Shown here in pieces: positions 1 to 10,600 of a stretch of DNA of 64,000 nucleotides; the stretch's first letter is position 1, and the number at the start of each line of letters is the position of its first letter. Source of the DNA: Eustoma russellianum (taxonomy: Eukaryota; Streptophyta; Magnoliopsida; Gentianales; Gentianaceae). The notes under the pieces are model-generated. The model had not been told where the DNA came from and made no database searches. It saw only the letters and a list, made by a program, of their open reading frames with translations. The DNA is taken from positions 34,185,657 through 34,249,656 of the forward strand of contig AP025043.1 of the NCBI GenBank assembly GCA_036186865.1, written 5' to 3'. The position numbers and the translations under genes are program-made.

Positions 1-877
1 CTAGAACTTGCCTTGTGCATCCATTTGCCTTCATTAAACGCCATTCAGCCTTCCTTGTGACACAAGATCTAATTTTGGTAACTTTCTCTTACTTGAATTA
101 TCTCCTTAATTGCTCCAAATCTTCAATTATGACTCCATAATTCATTCCAATCATCCCAATCTGATTTATGACATTCTAGAAGGTCTCTTAATTGCATTTG
201 ATGATGCTAGGCGGCTGCCACCCTCTCAAGAAGACCGAAAACCCTAATTTGCACACTTGGGCTTGTTTTGGACTTCTTCCTTGCAACTCTTGTAACTATT
301 CTTTGTGGACTGATTTTGACAAAACCCAAAACATGAAAGATGCTCTAAATTAAGTCTACTTCAAGGTCCAGCTGGTTCCATGCACGCCCAATCCTACTTG
401 AAAGCCCAAAACCACAAAACAGCCTTGTATGGACAAGCTTGGCCCAAATCTGAGAAGCCTTCCTTTCCAAAGTTCAAGGCGTTTGATCCACGACCTGTAA
501 CACCTACAAATCACACTCATACACCAAACATAAGTATTCTAAAACAAACTTTAAAAGAATCAAAAGAAAAGGCAACTAAAAGCCACAGAAACGGCACCAA
601 CAAGCGGACTGACTATCCTGCCCTCCCACCAACCCTTTAACTTATTTATTGACATTGAAAATCATTGGATAATCAGTTCTTAAGCTCAGCAATGAGCACC
701 CATTTAGGAGGAACGTCCATTGGTTCATCTTGCACATGTTTGGTTAGAAAGGAGCCAACATCAAAACCAAGTTGAAGACCATTAGTCCTCTTGGTTTGGC
801 TCCTTGTCAAAGGCCCCTTATGGTTAAGGGCACCTTGTGCAAGCTCCTCATTAGGGGGCTGCTCCTCAGCCTCATCA
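1..877 (-). repeat. 3' LTR of G1 (partial, runs off the window)
   Basis: Positions 1-877 match 18656-19532 without indels. The three differences I see are near 398, 636 and 687. On the minus strand this LTR begins TGATGAGG at 877, directly after the polypurine tract. About 560 bp of its distal end lie outside the window. Its first ~205 bp (877 down to 673) carry the last codons of the G1 polyprotein. Confidence 0.92.
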
Positions 878-2655
878 ATCCCCCCCTCCTCAAAAGGATT
901 CGCCCTCGAATCATCAAGATAAAAATGCTCAAAAGGGGAAAGATCACTTACATTGAAGGTGTTGGAAACTGAACCATACCTGTCTGGAGGAAGATCAAGC
1001 ACATAAGCATTTGGACCAACCTTTTGAATGACCTTAAAAGGTCCATCTCCTCTAGGCATAAGCTTGGACTTCCTCTCCTTAGGAAACCGTTCCTTCCTTA
1101 AATGTAACCAAACAAGATCGCCAGGATAAAACACAACATCTTTTCTATACTTGTTAGCTTGTTTGGCATACTGTCTATTCTTTCTTTCAAGTTGGAGTTT
1201 AACCTTTTCATGCAACTTTTTGATCATTTCAGCTCGTTGTTTACCATCCATGCTAGTACGCTCATCAATTGGAATAGGCAACAAATCAAGTGGGGAGTGG
1301 GGTAGAAAACCATAGACAACTTCAAAAGGGGAATACAAAGACCCACTATGAACAGCCCTATTGTAAGCAAACTCAATATGTGGTAAACATTCTTCCCAAT
1401 TTTTCAGATTGCTTTGGATTAAGGCACGCAACATTTGTGACAAGGTCCGATTTACCACTTCAGTTTGGCCATCTGTTTGTGGATGTGCAGTAGTAGAAAA
1501 CAAAAGCTTAGTCCCCAACTTGCTCCAAAGCACACGCCAAAAATGACTCAAGAATTTACTGTCCCTATCACTAACAATTGTTTTAGGCATGCCATGCAAC
1601 CTAACAACTTCTTTAAAGAATAGATTTGCAATGTAGGAAGCATCATCTACTTTGTGACAAGCAATAAAGTGTGCCATCTTAGAGAATCTGTCTACCACAA
1701 CAAAGACACTATCTCTACCACCTTTTGATCTAGGTAAGCCAAGAACAAAGTCCATACAAATGTCCTCCCAAGGCGCACTAGGTACGTCCAAGGGTGTGTA
1801 CAAACCATGAGGTTGTGTTTTGGACTTAGCTTGCCTACAAGTGATGCAACTACTACAAGCCTTTGCAACATCTGATTTCATGTGAGGCCAAAAGAAATGT
1901 TCCTTTAAAGTTTCTAAAGTTTTAAAAACTCCAAAGTGCCCCATTAAGCCGCCCCCATGTGCTTCCTTAACCAACAATTCTCGCATTGATCCCTTAGGAA
2001 TGCATAATCGTTTCTCCTTAAACAAATAGCCATCATGCAAATAAAATTTACCAAAAGGAGAATCAACACATGCATCATAAATGGAAGAAAAATCAGAATC
2101 ATCCTTATACAATTTCTTAACAAATTCAAAGCCAAGCAAGTGTGAAGACAACTTAGTAATCAAAGTATACCTCCTAGACAAAGCATCAGCAACTATGTTA
2201 TCTTTTCCTTGCTTATACTTAATGACATAAGGAAATTGCTCAATAAACTCAACCCACTTTGCATGCCTCTTATTCAGTTTTCCTTGACTCTTAAGGTACT
2301 TCAAACTTTCATGATCAGTATGAATGACAAACTCTTTGGGTTGCAAGTAGTGTTGCCAAGTTTGTAAGGACCTTACTAAAGCATACAACTCCTTATCATA
2401 AGTAGGATAGTTCAACGCAGCACCTTTCAACTTCTCACTAAAATAAGCAATAGGATGCTTACCTTGGGTTAGAACAGCTCCAATTCCCACGCCACTTGCA
2501 TCACACTCTATCTCAAATGTATCATCAAAGTTTGGCAACTTCAAGATAGGTGCTGTAGTGAGACGTCTTTTAAGCTCATCAAACGCCCTTTGTTGGGCTT
2601 CCCCCCAATGGAATCCAACCTCTTTCTTGACTATCTCATTCAATGGTGCGGCTAC
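673..2655 (-). CDS. G1 Pol, C-terminal part: RNase H, integrase and LTR-encoded tail
   Basis: This is the downstream part of the G1 polyprotein, about 660 codons. The first ATG inside it is at 2643, but the real frame enters from the other side of the C1 insertion. Counting from that methionine, RNase H has acidic residues near D48, E85, D110 and D153 (TDHESLKYL, ADALSRR). The integrase zinc region has H229 and H236 with a Cys pair near 262-269. The DDE core is D298, D359, E395 (35 residues between the last two, as in the family). A GPY-like NAYVLDLP segment follows, then a tail with TRSQTK and HVQDEP. The frame crosses the polypurine tract and ends at a TGA (673-675) inside the 3' LTR. No internal stop is visible, so this half is broken only by the transposon insertion. 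Confidence 0.9.
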   Translation of the reverse strand, partial: VAAPLNEIVKKEVGFHWGEAQQRAFDELKRRLTTAPILKLPNFDDTFEIECDASGVGIGAVLTQGKHPIAYFSEKLKGAALNYPTYDKELYALVRSLQTWQHYLQPKEFVIHTDHESLKYLKSQGKLNKRHAKWVEFIEQFPYVIKYKQGKDNIVADALSRRYTLITKLSSHLLGFEFVKKLYKDDSDFSSIYDACVDSPFGKFYLHDGYLFKEKRLCIPKGSMRELLVKEAHGGGLMGHFGVFKTLETLKEHFFWPHMKSDVAKACSSCITCRQAKSKTQPHGLYTPLDVPSAPWEDICMDFVLGLPRSKGGRDSVFVVVDRFSKMAHFIACHKVDDASYIANLFFKEVVRLHGMPKTIVSDRDSKFLSHFWRVLWSKLGTKLLFSTTAHPQTDGQTEVVNRTLSQMLRALIQSNLKNWEECLPHIEFAYNRAVHSGSLYSPFEVVYGFLPHSPLDLLPIPIDERTSMDGKQRAEMIKKLHEKVKLQLERKNRQYAKQANKYRKDVVFYPGDLVWLHLRKERFPKERKSKLMPRGDGPFKVIQKVGPNAYVLDLPPDRYGSVSNTFNVSDLSPFEHFYLDDSRANPFEEGGIDEAEEQPPNEELAQGALNHKGPLTRSQTKRTNGLQLGFDVGSFLTKHVQDEPMDVPPKWVLIAELKN
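878..891 (-). promoter_or_regulatory. Polypurine tract of G1 (plus-strand primer site)
   Basis: On the minus strand this reads GAGGAGGGGGGGAT and abuts the LTR start TGATGAGG. It fits the plus-strand primer of LTR retrotransposons. Unusually it lies inside the pol reading frame and encodes E-E-G-G and part of the next codon. Confidence 0.85.
2651..2655. repeat. Target-site duplication of C1, left copy
   Basis: GCTAC here and again at 13932-13936, directly flanking the TG...CA ends of C1. Confidence 0.95.
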
Positions 2656-4189
2656 TGTTGTGATATATCATGTTTGAATGATTGCAAAATGCATATGTGA
2701 GCATGTATGTGTGTGTAACGTTTAAAGTATATGTGTGCATGAGATTGAATTTATGAGCTAAATGTGAAATTGATTGAATGAATCAAGATTGAACAAGTTT
2801 GATTAAGATCATGAGATTGAACTTGGCCAATTCAATCACATGTCTAAATCAAGATATGTTCAAACTGATCTTAGATGATATATATGCCAATACATGTTAA
2901 TTATATGATCTAACCAAGCCTTGAAGTCACATGACTTACAATATAAGGCAAATTGCTCGGTTTAGTATCCTATTGCAGGTTTTGGTTCATATCTTGGGCA
3001 AATGAACTCCAAATTGAGTGATTCAAAAGCCCACATGATCCTTATTCAATTTAGAATCTAATTGGCTGAGGAAAAGCATGCTTGACACGGATAAAAACTG
3101 TCTTGACACGGTGGTGAAGCTTATTGACCTATATAAGGGCTATCTTGGTAATTTCACCATTTGGACTTCTTATTCTTATTTGGTCTTCTTCCAACAGATT
3201 TATATGATCATATGACACATTTATAAGTCATGTCACATCATGGCAAAAATGAATCTAGAGCAGCACCATGTCCAGGTTCATCCTAGGACAAAATGCCTAT
3301 TTTGGTGCTAAGGGGTATTCTGGTCTCTTCACTTGCCAATGGATCTTCTAACGTGTTATATATGGGTTATATGATGTTTATATGTGTTTATGTCACATAT
3401 AGTACATGCCCTATATTTATGGAAACGGGCAGCATGGTATATCAATTGGAATTCTTATATTATGGTTATCACATATATGGTTTTCTTGGAATTCTTGGCA
3501 TTCTTCATATGGTATTCTATGCTACATGTTGAAGACATAAGTGACTATATATTATATGTGTGCACACGGATATTGGCACACAAATCATGTTCAAATTTTC
3601 AGCTTTTGAACAAGTCAAGGCAAGTTGAAACAAATCCTATTTTGGTGCTGATTTCAAATGACTATTCGTGTATATTTTGGAGCTGGTTACAAACGGCTAT
3701 TTTGGTTCAAATTTGGAGCAAAAATCTCTCAACCAAGAAAGCTATGCAACGGCTATGTGTTCAAAAGTTGAAGACTAATTCAAACTCAAAAGCTTGGCTG
3801 ATTTCTATCTATCTTTGAACTACTCTCCAATGCCTATCTTCTAGGCCATTCCAACGTTCATTTAGTGTTCAAAATGAGGAGATAAAATTGTTCAAAATAC
3901 ACGCCAATTCAGCTGCATACATGGCAAGTTATTCACACATGGACATTGCTGATTGGAGCTGCCTTTTAAACGTTCAAATGAAGCTGTTTTTCCACCTCAT
4001 TTCAACGGCTATAATGGATAAGATGAAGGGTAAAAGTTCAGATTGGAAGACCAATTCAAAGCATCAAAAGATCAACTTTATTTTGAAAGTCAAGTGCTGA
4101 ATTTGGATAGCTAGAAAAGTGCTGAATTTTCTCCATGTATCAACCATTCCAACGTCTACATTAAGGAGCCTTTAGGCTGTCCTCTTGGC

Positions 4190-4197
4190 TATAAATA
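4190..4197 (+). promoter_or_regulatory. TATA box of the C1 5' LTR promoter
   Basis: TATAAATA inside the LTR, matching the plant consensus, and present at the equivalent place in every copia LTR here (for example 12784-12791 in the C1 3' LTR). Transcription probably starts about 30 bp downstream, in the CAACGAAAAACAAAAG stretch; that is inferred. Confidence 0.75.
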
Positions 4198-4430
4198 GCT
4201 CCAAAGGTGAAGAGTAAAAGTGCACCAACGAAAAACAAAAGAAAAGCAAGCAAGACATTCAGCTCTTTGTCTCCATTCTTCTCTTCTATTCTTCTATATT
4301 GAAGAACACATTTGCAGCAAGCTTTATGATTGTATAGTTCTTCATTTCTTGTCATTTCAACACCTTTAAACGACATATATTGTAAGGGAGAAGCTGGTGT
4401 ATAAAGCTAACTCCTTAGAGGTGAGCAAAA

Positions 4431-4454
4431 GGTGCAAAGGTGCAAAGGTGCAAA
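4431..4454 (+). repeat. Three tandem GGTGCAAA units in the LTR leader
   Basis: An 8-bp unit repeated three times in the transcribed part of the C1 LTR. The same array has two full units in C2 and C3 and three in C4, so it expands and contracts. Confidence 0.8.
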
Positions 4455-4915
4455 GGTGAAACAAACTAGTTGCTGTTTTTCAGTTTTGGTGAAGTCTCTT
4501 GAAGAAGTTGGTGAAAAGCTTCTTCCTTTGGCTTTGTAAGGTGATATTGGTGTTTGGTGTTTAGTGAAATCCAAGAGAAGGTGTCTCTTGGGACTGGAGT
4601 AGGTCACATTGACCGAACCAGGATAATTCCTTGTGTTCTTTACTTATTTCCTGCACTTACTGTTTTCTGCCTGAGAATTACACTAACTTGGCACGCATAA
4701 TTGAACAAGCAAACAGTCTTAGAATTGCATGAATTTTGGATATATTATACTTCAATGTGTTAGCTTTCATTAGCCGCAAGAATCACTAAATTCTAAGGAG
4801 TTTAGCATATTCAAATCGTCTTCACAAAATTGTTGCTACATTCTGTGAACAATTCTGACCAGTGTGCAAAACTTGTTCAATTTGAATAGGTTATCCTACG
4901 AATCTTGAAGTGAGC

Positions 4916-4962
4916 CTTATATCAAATTAAACTAGACATCGTAAGGTTTAATTTGACATAAG
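4916..4962 (+). other. Conserved long hairpin in the transcribed LTR leader of C1
   Basis: Arms at 4916-4932 and 4946-4962 pair at 16 of 17 positions, around a 13-nt loop. The same structure is found in all eight copia LTRs: 13510-13556, 22355-22401, 42908-42954, 25250-25296, 34065-34111, 48742-48788 and 57414-57460. It lies downstream of the TATA box, so it would be in the RNA. Role unknown. Confidence 0.75.
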
Positions 4963-5340
4963 ATTCATCAAAATAGCACGGGTAGATTTTGAGATATCAT
5001 CGTTTGAAGTTAAGCTAACATTCTGCCTGAAACTGCCAGAATTGCACACTTTACTTTTCTTGCTTATTTGAACGTGCTAACTTGCTTGGAATTGATTGAA
5101 TTTTTTATGACATACTATAAACATCCTAAACTTGATCTCTGCCAAGTTTGAGAGCTTGCACAGGTGTATAAGTGGTTCAACCAAAGCACTCAAAACATTG
5201 AACTGTTTCTGGAAATTCCAGAACCTGAGGCTAAAGAGGCAAAGGGGTCTTCAAACAACTTTTTGAAGGTAATTGTAGTGTAATTTCCGCTAACCCACTA
5301 TTCACCCCCCCCTCTAGTGGTGCTATACAGGTCCAACAAG

Positions 5341-5352
5341 TGGTATCAGAGC
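5341..5352 (+). promoter_or_regulatory. Primer-binding site of C1 (initiator tRNA-Met)
   Basis: TGGTATCAGAGC two bases after the LTR end. It matches the complement of the plant initiator tRNA-Met 3' end, the usual primer for minus-strand synthesis. The match continues beyond the 12-mer with one mismatch (AAGGTT where I expect CAGGTT). Confidence 0.9.
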
Positions 5353-5524
5353 AAGGTTGAGCACCATATTCTTATTTGAGCTGAAAACAGTTTACACTCC
5401 AAGTTGCAAAGTTGCTGGAAATTTTCTGGTTTTCTTATATTCTTCATATTTGGTATCTACAACAAGGTGACACTTTCTTTCCTTCTTATAAGTGTTTTAA
5501 ACGTTTTCTCACACACTAAGAAGC

Positions 5525-7630
5525 ATGTCTAAGTCACACATGAAAATAGAATTAGAAGGCATGTCCACACAAAGACCACCTCTTTTTGATGGAGAAAACT
5601 TTAGTCATTGGAAACTTAGGATGAAATTGTTCTTAATGGCTATTGACATAGACTTGTGGTCCATCATTGAAGATGGACCTTATGTGCCTACTAAGCATGT
5701 TATAATTGATGGCTTATCACAAGAAGTTGAGAAATATAGAAAAGATTGGAGTGATGAAGATAAAAAGAAAATGAGTTTTAATGCTAAAGCAATGCAATTA
5801 TTGTTGAATGGTTTAAGTAGGAGTGAATCTGCCTATGTCTCTTCATGTTTAAGTGCAAAGGATATGTGGAAATGTCTTGAAATGAAGCATGAAGGAACTA
5901 ATCAAGTAAAGGAATCAAAGATTAACATGTTAATGACTACACTTGAATCATTCCATTTACTGCCTAATGAATCAATTGTTGATATGGATTTAAGGCTTAC
6001 AAACTTATACAACTCACTTGAATCCCTTGGTAAAACGTTTTTGATGAAAGAAAAAGTGCAAAAAGTTTTGAGAAGTTTGCCAATTGAATGGGATGCCAAA
6101 GTTAGTGCCATTGAAGAAAGCAAAGATCTTTCTCAAATAAAACTTGATGAATTGATAGGCTCTTTAAAAGTTTATGAAAACAAGTTGAATATAAGAAAGG
6201 CTGAAACTAGTAACAAGTCTAAATCACTTGCATTTGTAACAAATGAACCCGAATCATCTAATCAAGCCGAGTATGAAAGTGATGATGAAAGTGATGAAGA
6301 AGACATAATGTTGTTAGCTAGGCGTTTAAGGAAGTTTTTCAAGAAAAGACCAACTAAAAGACAAGCAAAATCAGCTGCCCCTATCAATGTGAAATCTAAC
6401 AAACAAGATGGTAAATGGTATGATAAAGAACTTAAGTGTTATGAATGTGGCAAACAAGGACACATCTCATATGATTGTCCAAACAAGAACAAAAACCGTG
6501 ACATGGATGAAAAGACAAGGACACAAACTAGAGTAGAACCTAAGCAAAGGAGGAAGAAAGCTCTTAAGGCAAGCACTTGGGATGACACATCTTCATCCGA
6601 ATCCGAGGAGGAACCTGAAGTTGCACAAACATGTTTGGCTTCAAAGTCTACAAATGAGGTAACATTCGATTCTGACTCTGAATGTGATTTTACTCAAGAT
6701 GAATTGTTGGATGAATTAGAAAAGTTGCATGATAGATATAAGAAGCTATCCAAGGAGAAGAAAAGAATAGTTGAGGAGAAGAACAAGTTGGAGACGTCTA
6801 ACTTGAATCTAACTTCTCAACTAGAAGTTCTTCAACTTGAATCATCTAACACTATTAGTTCAATGCAAAATCAGATTAAGGAACTTAAGAACAAACATGA
6901 AAATGTGCAATGTGTGCAATGTGTTGATTACAACGTTTTAAAGTCTAAATTACATGAAATACAAACTGAATTTGAATCATTAAAGGCATGCAACCTAGAC
7001 TTGAACAAATCTTTAGAACAATTTAAGAATGGTTCCAACATGTTAGACACTCTTATTGCATCTCAAAAGCATGGAAATGACAAACAAGGTCTTGGATATG
7101 TTAAAGAAGCTGAATACACACCTAAGGAAACAACATTTGTATCATCTTCAACCAACATGAAATATAGGCCAAATGCATTTAGAAATGAACCTATTCTGCC
7201 CACACCACCTTCATCACAAAGATTGCAAAATGCATCAACATATAGGAAGGTAAATACACCTAGAAACCATGCTTACATGTATACAAGAATGCCTAAACAA
7301 AGTAGTATGCAATCTGCTCAAGTTATGCCTTATATGCAACAACATGCTTATGTGAAGAACATGACATACTCTCGGCCTAAATCAGTTTACAACACACGGC
7401 CTAGAAACTATGATAACTCACGGCCAAGATATAACTCATATACATGGCAACATTCAAATGCATATAGAACTTACAATGCTTATCCAACTAGACATAAATG
7501 TGCAGCCCCTTTTCCATCATATTCTATGTATCAAAATCCACTATTTGTTCATTATATGCAACATGATTTTAACATTTCAAAACCAAGAAAGGTTGTTCAA
7601 GTTTGGGTACCTAAAGGTACACTAACATGA
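5525..7630 (+). CDS. C1 Gag polyprotein
   Basis: 701-residue Gag, the capsid-like protein that packages element RNA. A copia-type gag domain lies in the first ~230 residues (DGENFSHWKLRMK near the start). An acidic patch ESDDESDEED is at 250-260, a basic stretch follows, and a zinc knuckle CYECGKQGHISYDC is at 305-318. A charged segment around 390-500 looks like a coiled coil. The tail is rich in Tyr, Arg and Pro with RPR/RPK repeats. The start is the first ATG after the leader and is the same in all four copies. C1 lacks two serines present in the other copies after the zinc knuckle. The ORF ends with a TGA in a different frame from pol, 68 nt upstream of the open pol frame. Confidence 0.93.
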   Translation: MSKSHMKIELEGMSTQRPPLFDGENFSHWKLRMKLFLMAIDIDLWSIIEDGPYVPTKHVIIDGLSQEVEKYRKDWSDEDKKKMSFNAKAMQLLLNGLSRSESAYVSSCLSAKDMWKCLEMKHEGTNQVKESKINMLMTTLESFHLLPNESIVDMDLRLTNLYNSLESLGKTFLMKEKVQKVLRSLPIEWDAKVSAIEESKDLSQIKLDELIGSLKVYENKLNIRKAETSNKSKSLAFVTNEPESSNQAEYESDDESDEEDIMLLARRLRKFFKKRPTKRQAKSAAPINVKSNKQDGKWYDKELKCYECGKQGHISYDCPNKNKNRDMDEKTRTQTRVEPKQRRKKALKASTWDDTSSSESEEEPEVAQTCLASKSTNEVTFDSDSECDFTQDELLDELEKLHDRYKKLSKEKKRIVEEKNKLETSNLNLTSQLEVLQLESSNTISSMQNQIKELKNKHENVQCVQCVDYNVLKSKLHEIQTEFESLKACNLDLNKSLEQFKNGSNMLDTLIASQKHGNDKQGLGYVKEAEYTPKETTFVSSSTNMKYRPNAFRNEPILPTPPSSQRLQNASTYRKVNTPRNHAYMYTRMPKQSSMQSAQVMPYMQQHAYVKNMTYSRPKSVYNTRPRNYDNSRPRYNSYTWQHSNAYRTYNAYPTRHKCAAPFPSYSMYQNPLFVHYMQHDFNISKPRKVVQVWVPKGTLT

Positions 7631-7698
7631 ACTTAACTTGTCTAACCTTGAAAGGACCCAAAATCAAAGGGTACCTAAGTTGTTATTTACATTTGTAG
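7607..7698 (+). other. Candidate 92-nt intron joining gag to pol
   Basis: GT at 7607 and AG at 7698, with a T-rich stretch before the AG and CTAAC branch-like motifs inside. Removing it joins the gag codon TGG (7604-7606) to the pol codon GTA (7699-7701) in frame and skips the gag stop. The interval is 92 nt in all four copies (31313-31404, 36871-36962, 54676-54767). Splicing is inferred; no transcript evidence is available here. Confidence 0.45.
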
Positions 7699-10600
7699 GT
7701 ACATAACATCAAAGAAAGACAAGTTGCTGGTTATAACAACAAAGAAGATGAAAAGAACAAAACCAATTGGATAGTTGATAGTGGTTGCTCAAGACATATG
7801 ACGGGCAACAAAAATTTGTTTAGCACACTTAAGAACGTTGCAAAAGGTGGCAAAGTTACCTTTGGAGACAACAACCAAGGCCAAATAATTGGCAAAGGCA
7901 AGGTTGGTGATCCAAACAAGTTTGAGATCAAAAACGTCCTACTTGTAAGTAACTTAACCTTTGAGCTTTTAAGTGTTTCTCAACTATGTGACAACAACTT
8001 GAATGTTCTCTTCTCCTCCACTTCTTGTAAGATAATGGATAAAAACAATCAAGTTGTGTTAAAAGGAAAACGTGAAGGAAACATATATGTGCTTAACATG
8101 GATGATATGCTAAGTAGTAACACAAAATGTCTTGTTTCACATGAATCTGATCCCAATCTTTGGCATAGACGTTTAGGACACATTGGTATATCAACCTTAG
8201 AAAAACTACACGCTAAAAGTCTTGTTAAAGGATTGCCTAAACTTAACTTGAATGATTTTCAACTATGTGAATCTTGTATCAAAGGCAAACATGTTAGAGA
8301 ATCCCTTAAGCCTAAAACCGAGGTCACAACATCAAGAATACTAGAACTCTTGCATATAGACTTATTTGGTCCATGTAGAACAAGAAGCTTAGGTGGAAGT
8401 TATTATGTATGTGTAATAGTTGATGATTTCTCAAGATATACTTGGACATTGTTTCTTGCTTCAAAAGATGAAAGTGCATCATCTATAGCTAATCTAATTA
8501 GACAACTTGAAAATGAACATGAATCACATGTTATTAAGATAAGGAGTGATAGAGGTGGTGAGTTTAAAAATAGTGAATTAATCAAATTCTGTAATGAAAA
8601 GGGTATAAAACATGAATTCTCCCCACCAAGAACTCCTCAACTTAATGGTGTAGTTGAAAGAAAGAATAGGACTATTCAAGAAGTAGCAAGAACAATGATG
8701 GTAGAAAACAAAGTACCTAAATTCTTATGGGCTGAAGCAGTAAACACTTCAAGTTATATGATCAACAGACTATCAATAAGAAAGAAATTGAACAAAACAC
8801 CATATGAAATCTTAAATGGACGACTCCCAAAAGTAAACTATCTAAAAGTCTTTGGTTGTAAATGCTTTGTATTGAACACAAAAGATAACTTAGATAAGTT
8901 TGATCCTAAGTCTGATGAACATATATTTGTGGGATATTCAATGAACTCTAAAGCATATAGATGTTATAATGCACAAACAAGAAAGATAGTTGAATCTATA
9001 CATGTGAAGTTCAATGAAAATGCATATCTCCAAACAAGTAATCAACATGAAATCTATGTACCAAATGATCAAATACTTCATGATGAAGATGAACTTATCC
9101 TACCACCTACAAATGAACAAATTGAAACACCAAATCAAACTCTTGAAATGCATGAAGTTCAAACTCCCCCTACACAAGAACGTAATGAAGAAAATGTGCC
9201 TAACCAGCCTATTGAACATCATGAACCTATTGAAGATGCACAACCAAGTAATTGGTGGCAAATAAGAGATAAACAAAAGCATCCTCAAGAACTTATCATA
9301 GGAGATGTAAATCAAGGGGTTAGAACACGTAGGCAAATAGATCCTAATGAATATGATCAATGGCATGCACTTATATCCCAAATTGAACCTAAGAATGTGA
9401 ATGATGCCTTAAACGATGCATATTGGATAGATGCAATGCATGAAGAGTTAAACCAATTTGAAAGAAACAATGTGTGGGATTTAGTACCTAAACCCGAGGA
9501 TAAATCAATCATTGGAACTAAATGGGTGTTTAGGAACAAAATGAATGAACAAGGGGTTGTAGTAAGAAATAAAGCAAGACTTGTAGCTCAAGGATATAAT
9601 CAAGAAGAGGGTATTGATTACGATGAAACATTTGCCCCCGTAGCAAGATTAGAATCCATACGCCTCTTATTAGCTTTTGCATGTTATAATAACATCAAAC
9701 TATTCCAAATGGATGTTAAGAGTGCATTCTTAAATGGCTATATCCAAGAAGAAGTTTTTGTTAAACAACCACCAGGCTTTGAAGATCCAAAGAACCCTAA
9801 TCATGTATATAAACTTAAGAAAGCCTTATATGGTTTGAAACAAGCCCCCCGTTCATGGTATGAAAGATTTGCCAACTTTTTACTAAGTAACAACTTTCAA
9901 AGAGGAACCATAGATAGTACCTTATTCTTGAAAAAGAAAGACAAAGATTTGCTTGTAATACAAATATATGTAGATGACATAATCTTTGGTTCAACTAATC
10001 CTAACTTAGTAAAAGACTTTGAAGATTGTATGAAGTCTGAGTTTGAAATGTCTATGGTTGGTGAATTAAACTATTTCTTAGGCTTGCAAATAAAACAAAC
10101 ATCAAGTGGTATACATATCAATCAAGCCAAATACATAAGAGATATGATAAAGAAATTCAACTTTGAAAACTTGAAACCATCTCCAACACCAATGTGTACT
10201 TCAACAAAATTAGACAAAGATGAAAATGGTGTTGCATTTGATGAAAAACTATATAGGTCTATGATTGGTTCATTGCTATATCTAACTGCTAGTAGACCTG
10301 ATATTATGTTTGCAGTATGTATGTGTGCAAGATTTCAAAGTATGCCTAAGTTGTCACACTTTAAAGCTATAAAAAGAATATTTAGATATCTTCAACATAC
10401 ACCAACATTAGGCTTATGGTATGATAGACAATCTAGTCTAAGTCTACATGCATATTCAGATGCAGATTATGGTGGATGTAGAGTAGATAGAAAGAGCACT
10501 AGTGGAACATGTCAATTCCTAGGAAACTCACTAATATCTTGGTTTTCAAAGAAACAATCTAGTGTTGCACTTTCTACTACTGAAGCAGAATATATGGCTT

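Larger units (their letters stand above)
2656..5338 (+). repeat. 5' LTR of C1
   Basis: 2683 bp, starts TGTTGTGATATATC and ends GGTCCAACA. U3 contains AACGGCTA motifs at 3692, 3748 and 4004 and a 12-bp palindrome ATATGATCATAT (3202-3213). The TATA box is at 4190-4197. Downstream are a GGTGCAAA tandem, a long hairpin (4916-4962) and a C-tract stem-loop near the end (5295-5320). Short ORFs in this LTR are not conserved in length between copies and are not called as genes. Confidence 0.95.

Noticed and set aside
4161..4607. Small minus-strand ORFs repeated at 12755-13201
   Set aside because: They are antisense to the transcribed LTR leader and recur only because the two C1 LTRs are identical there.
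5341..5352. Possible tRNA gene because of initiator tRNA-Met similarity
   Set aside because: Only 12-18 bases match, directly after an LTR: primer-binding sites, with no cloverleaf around them.
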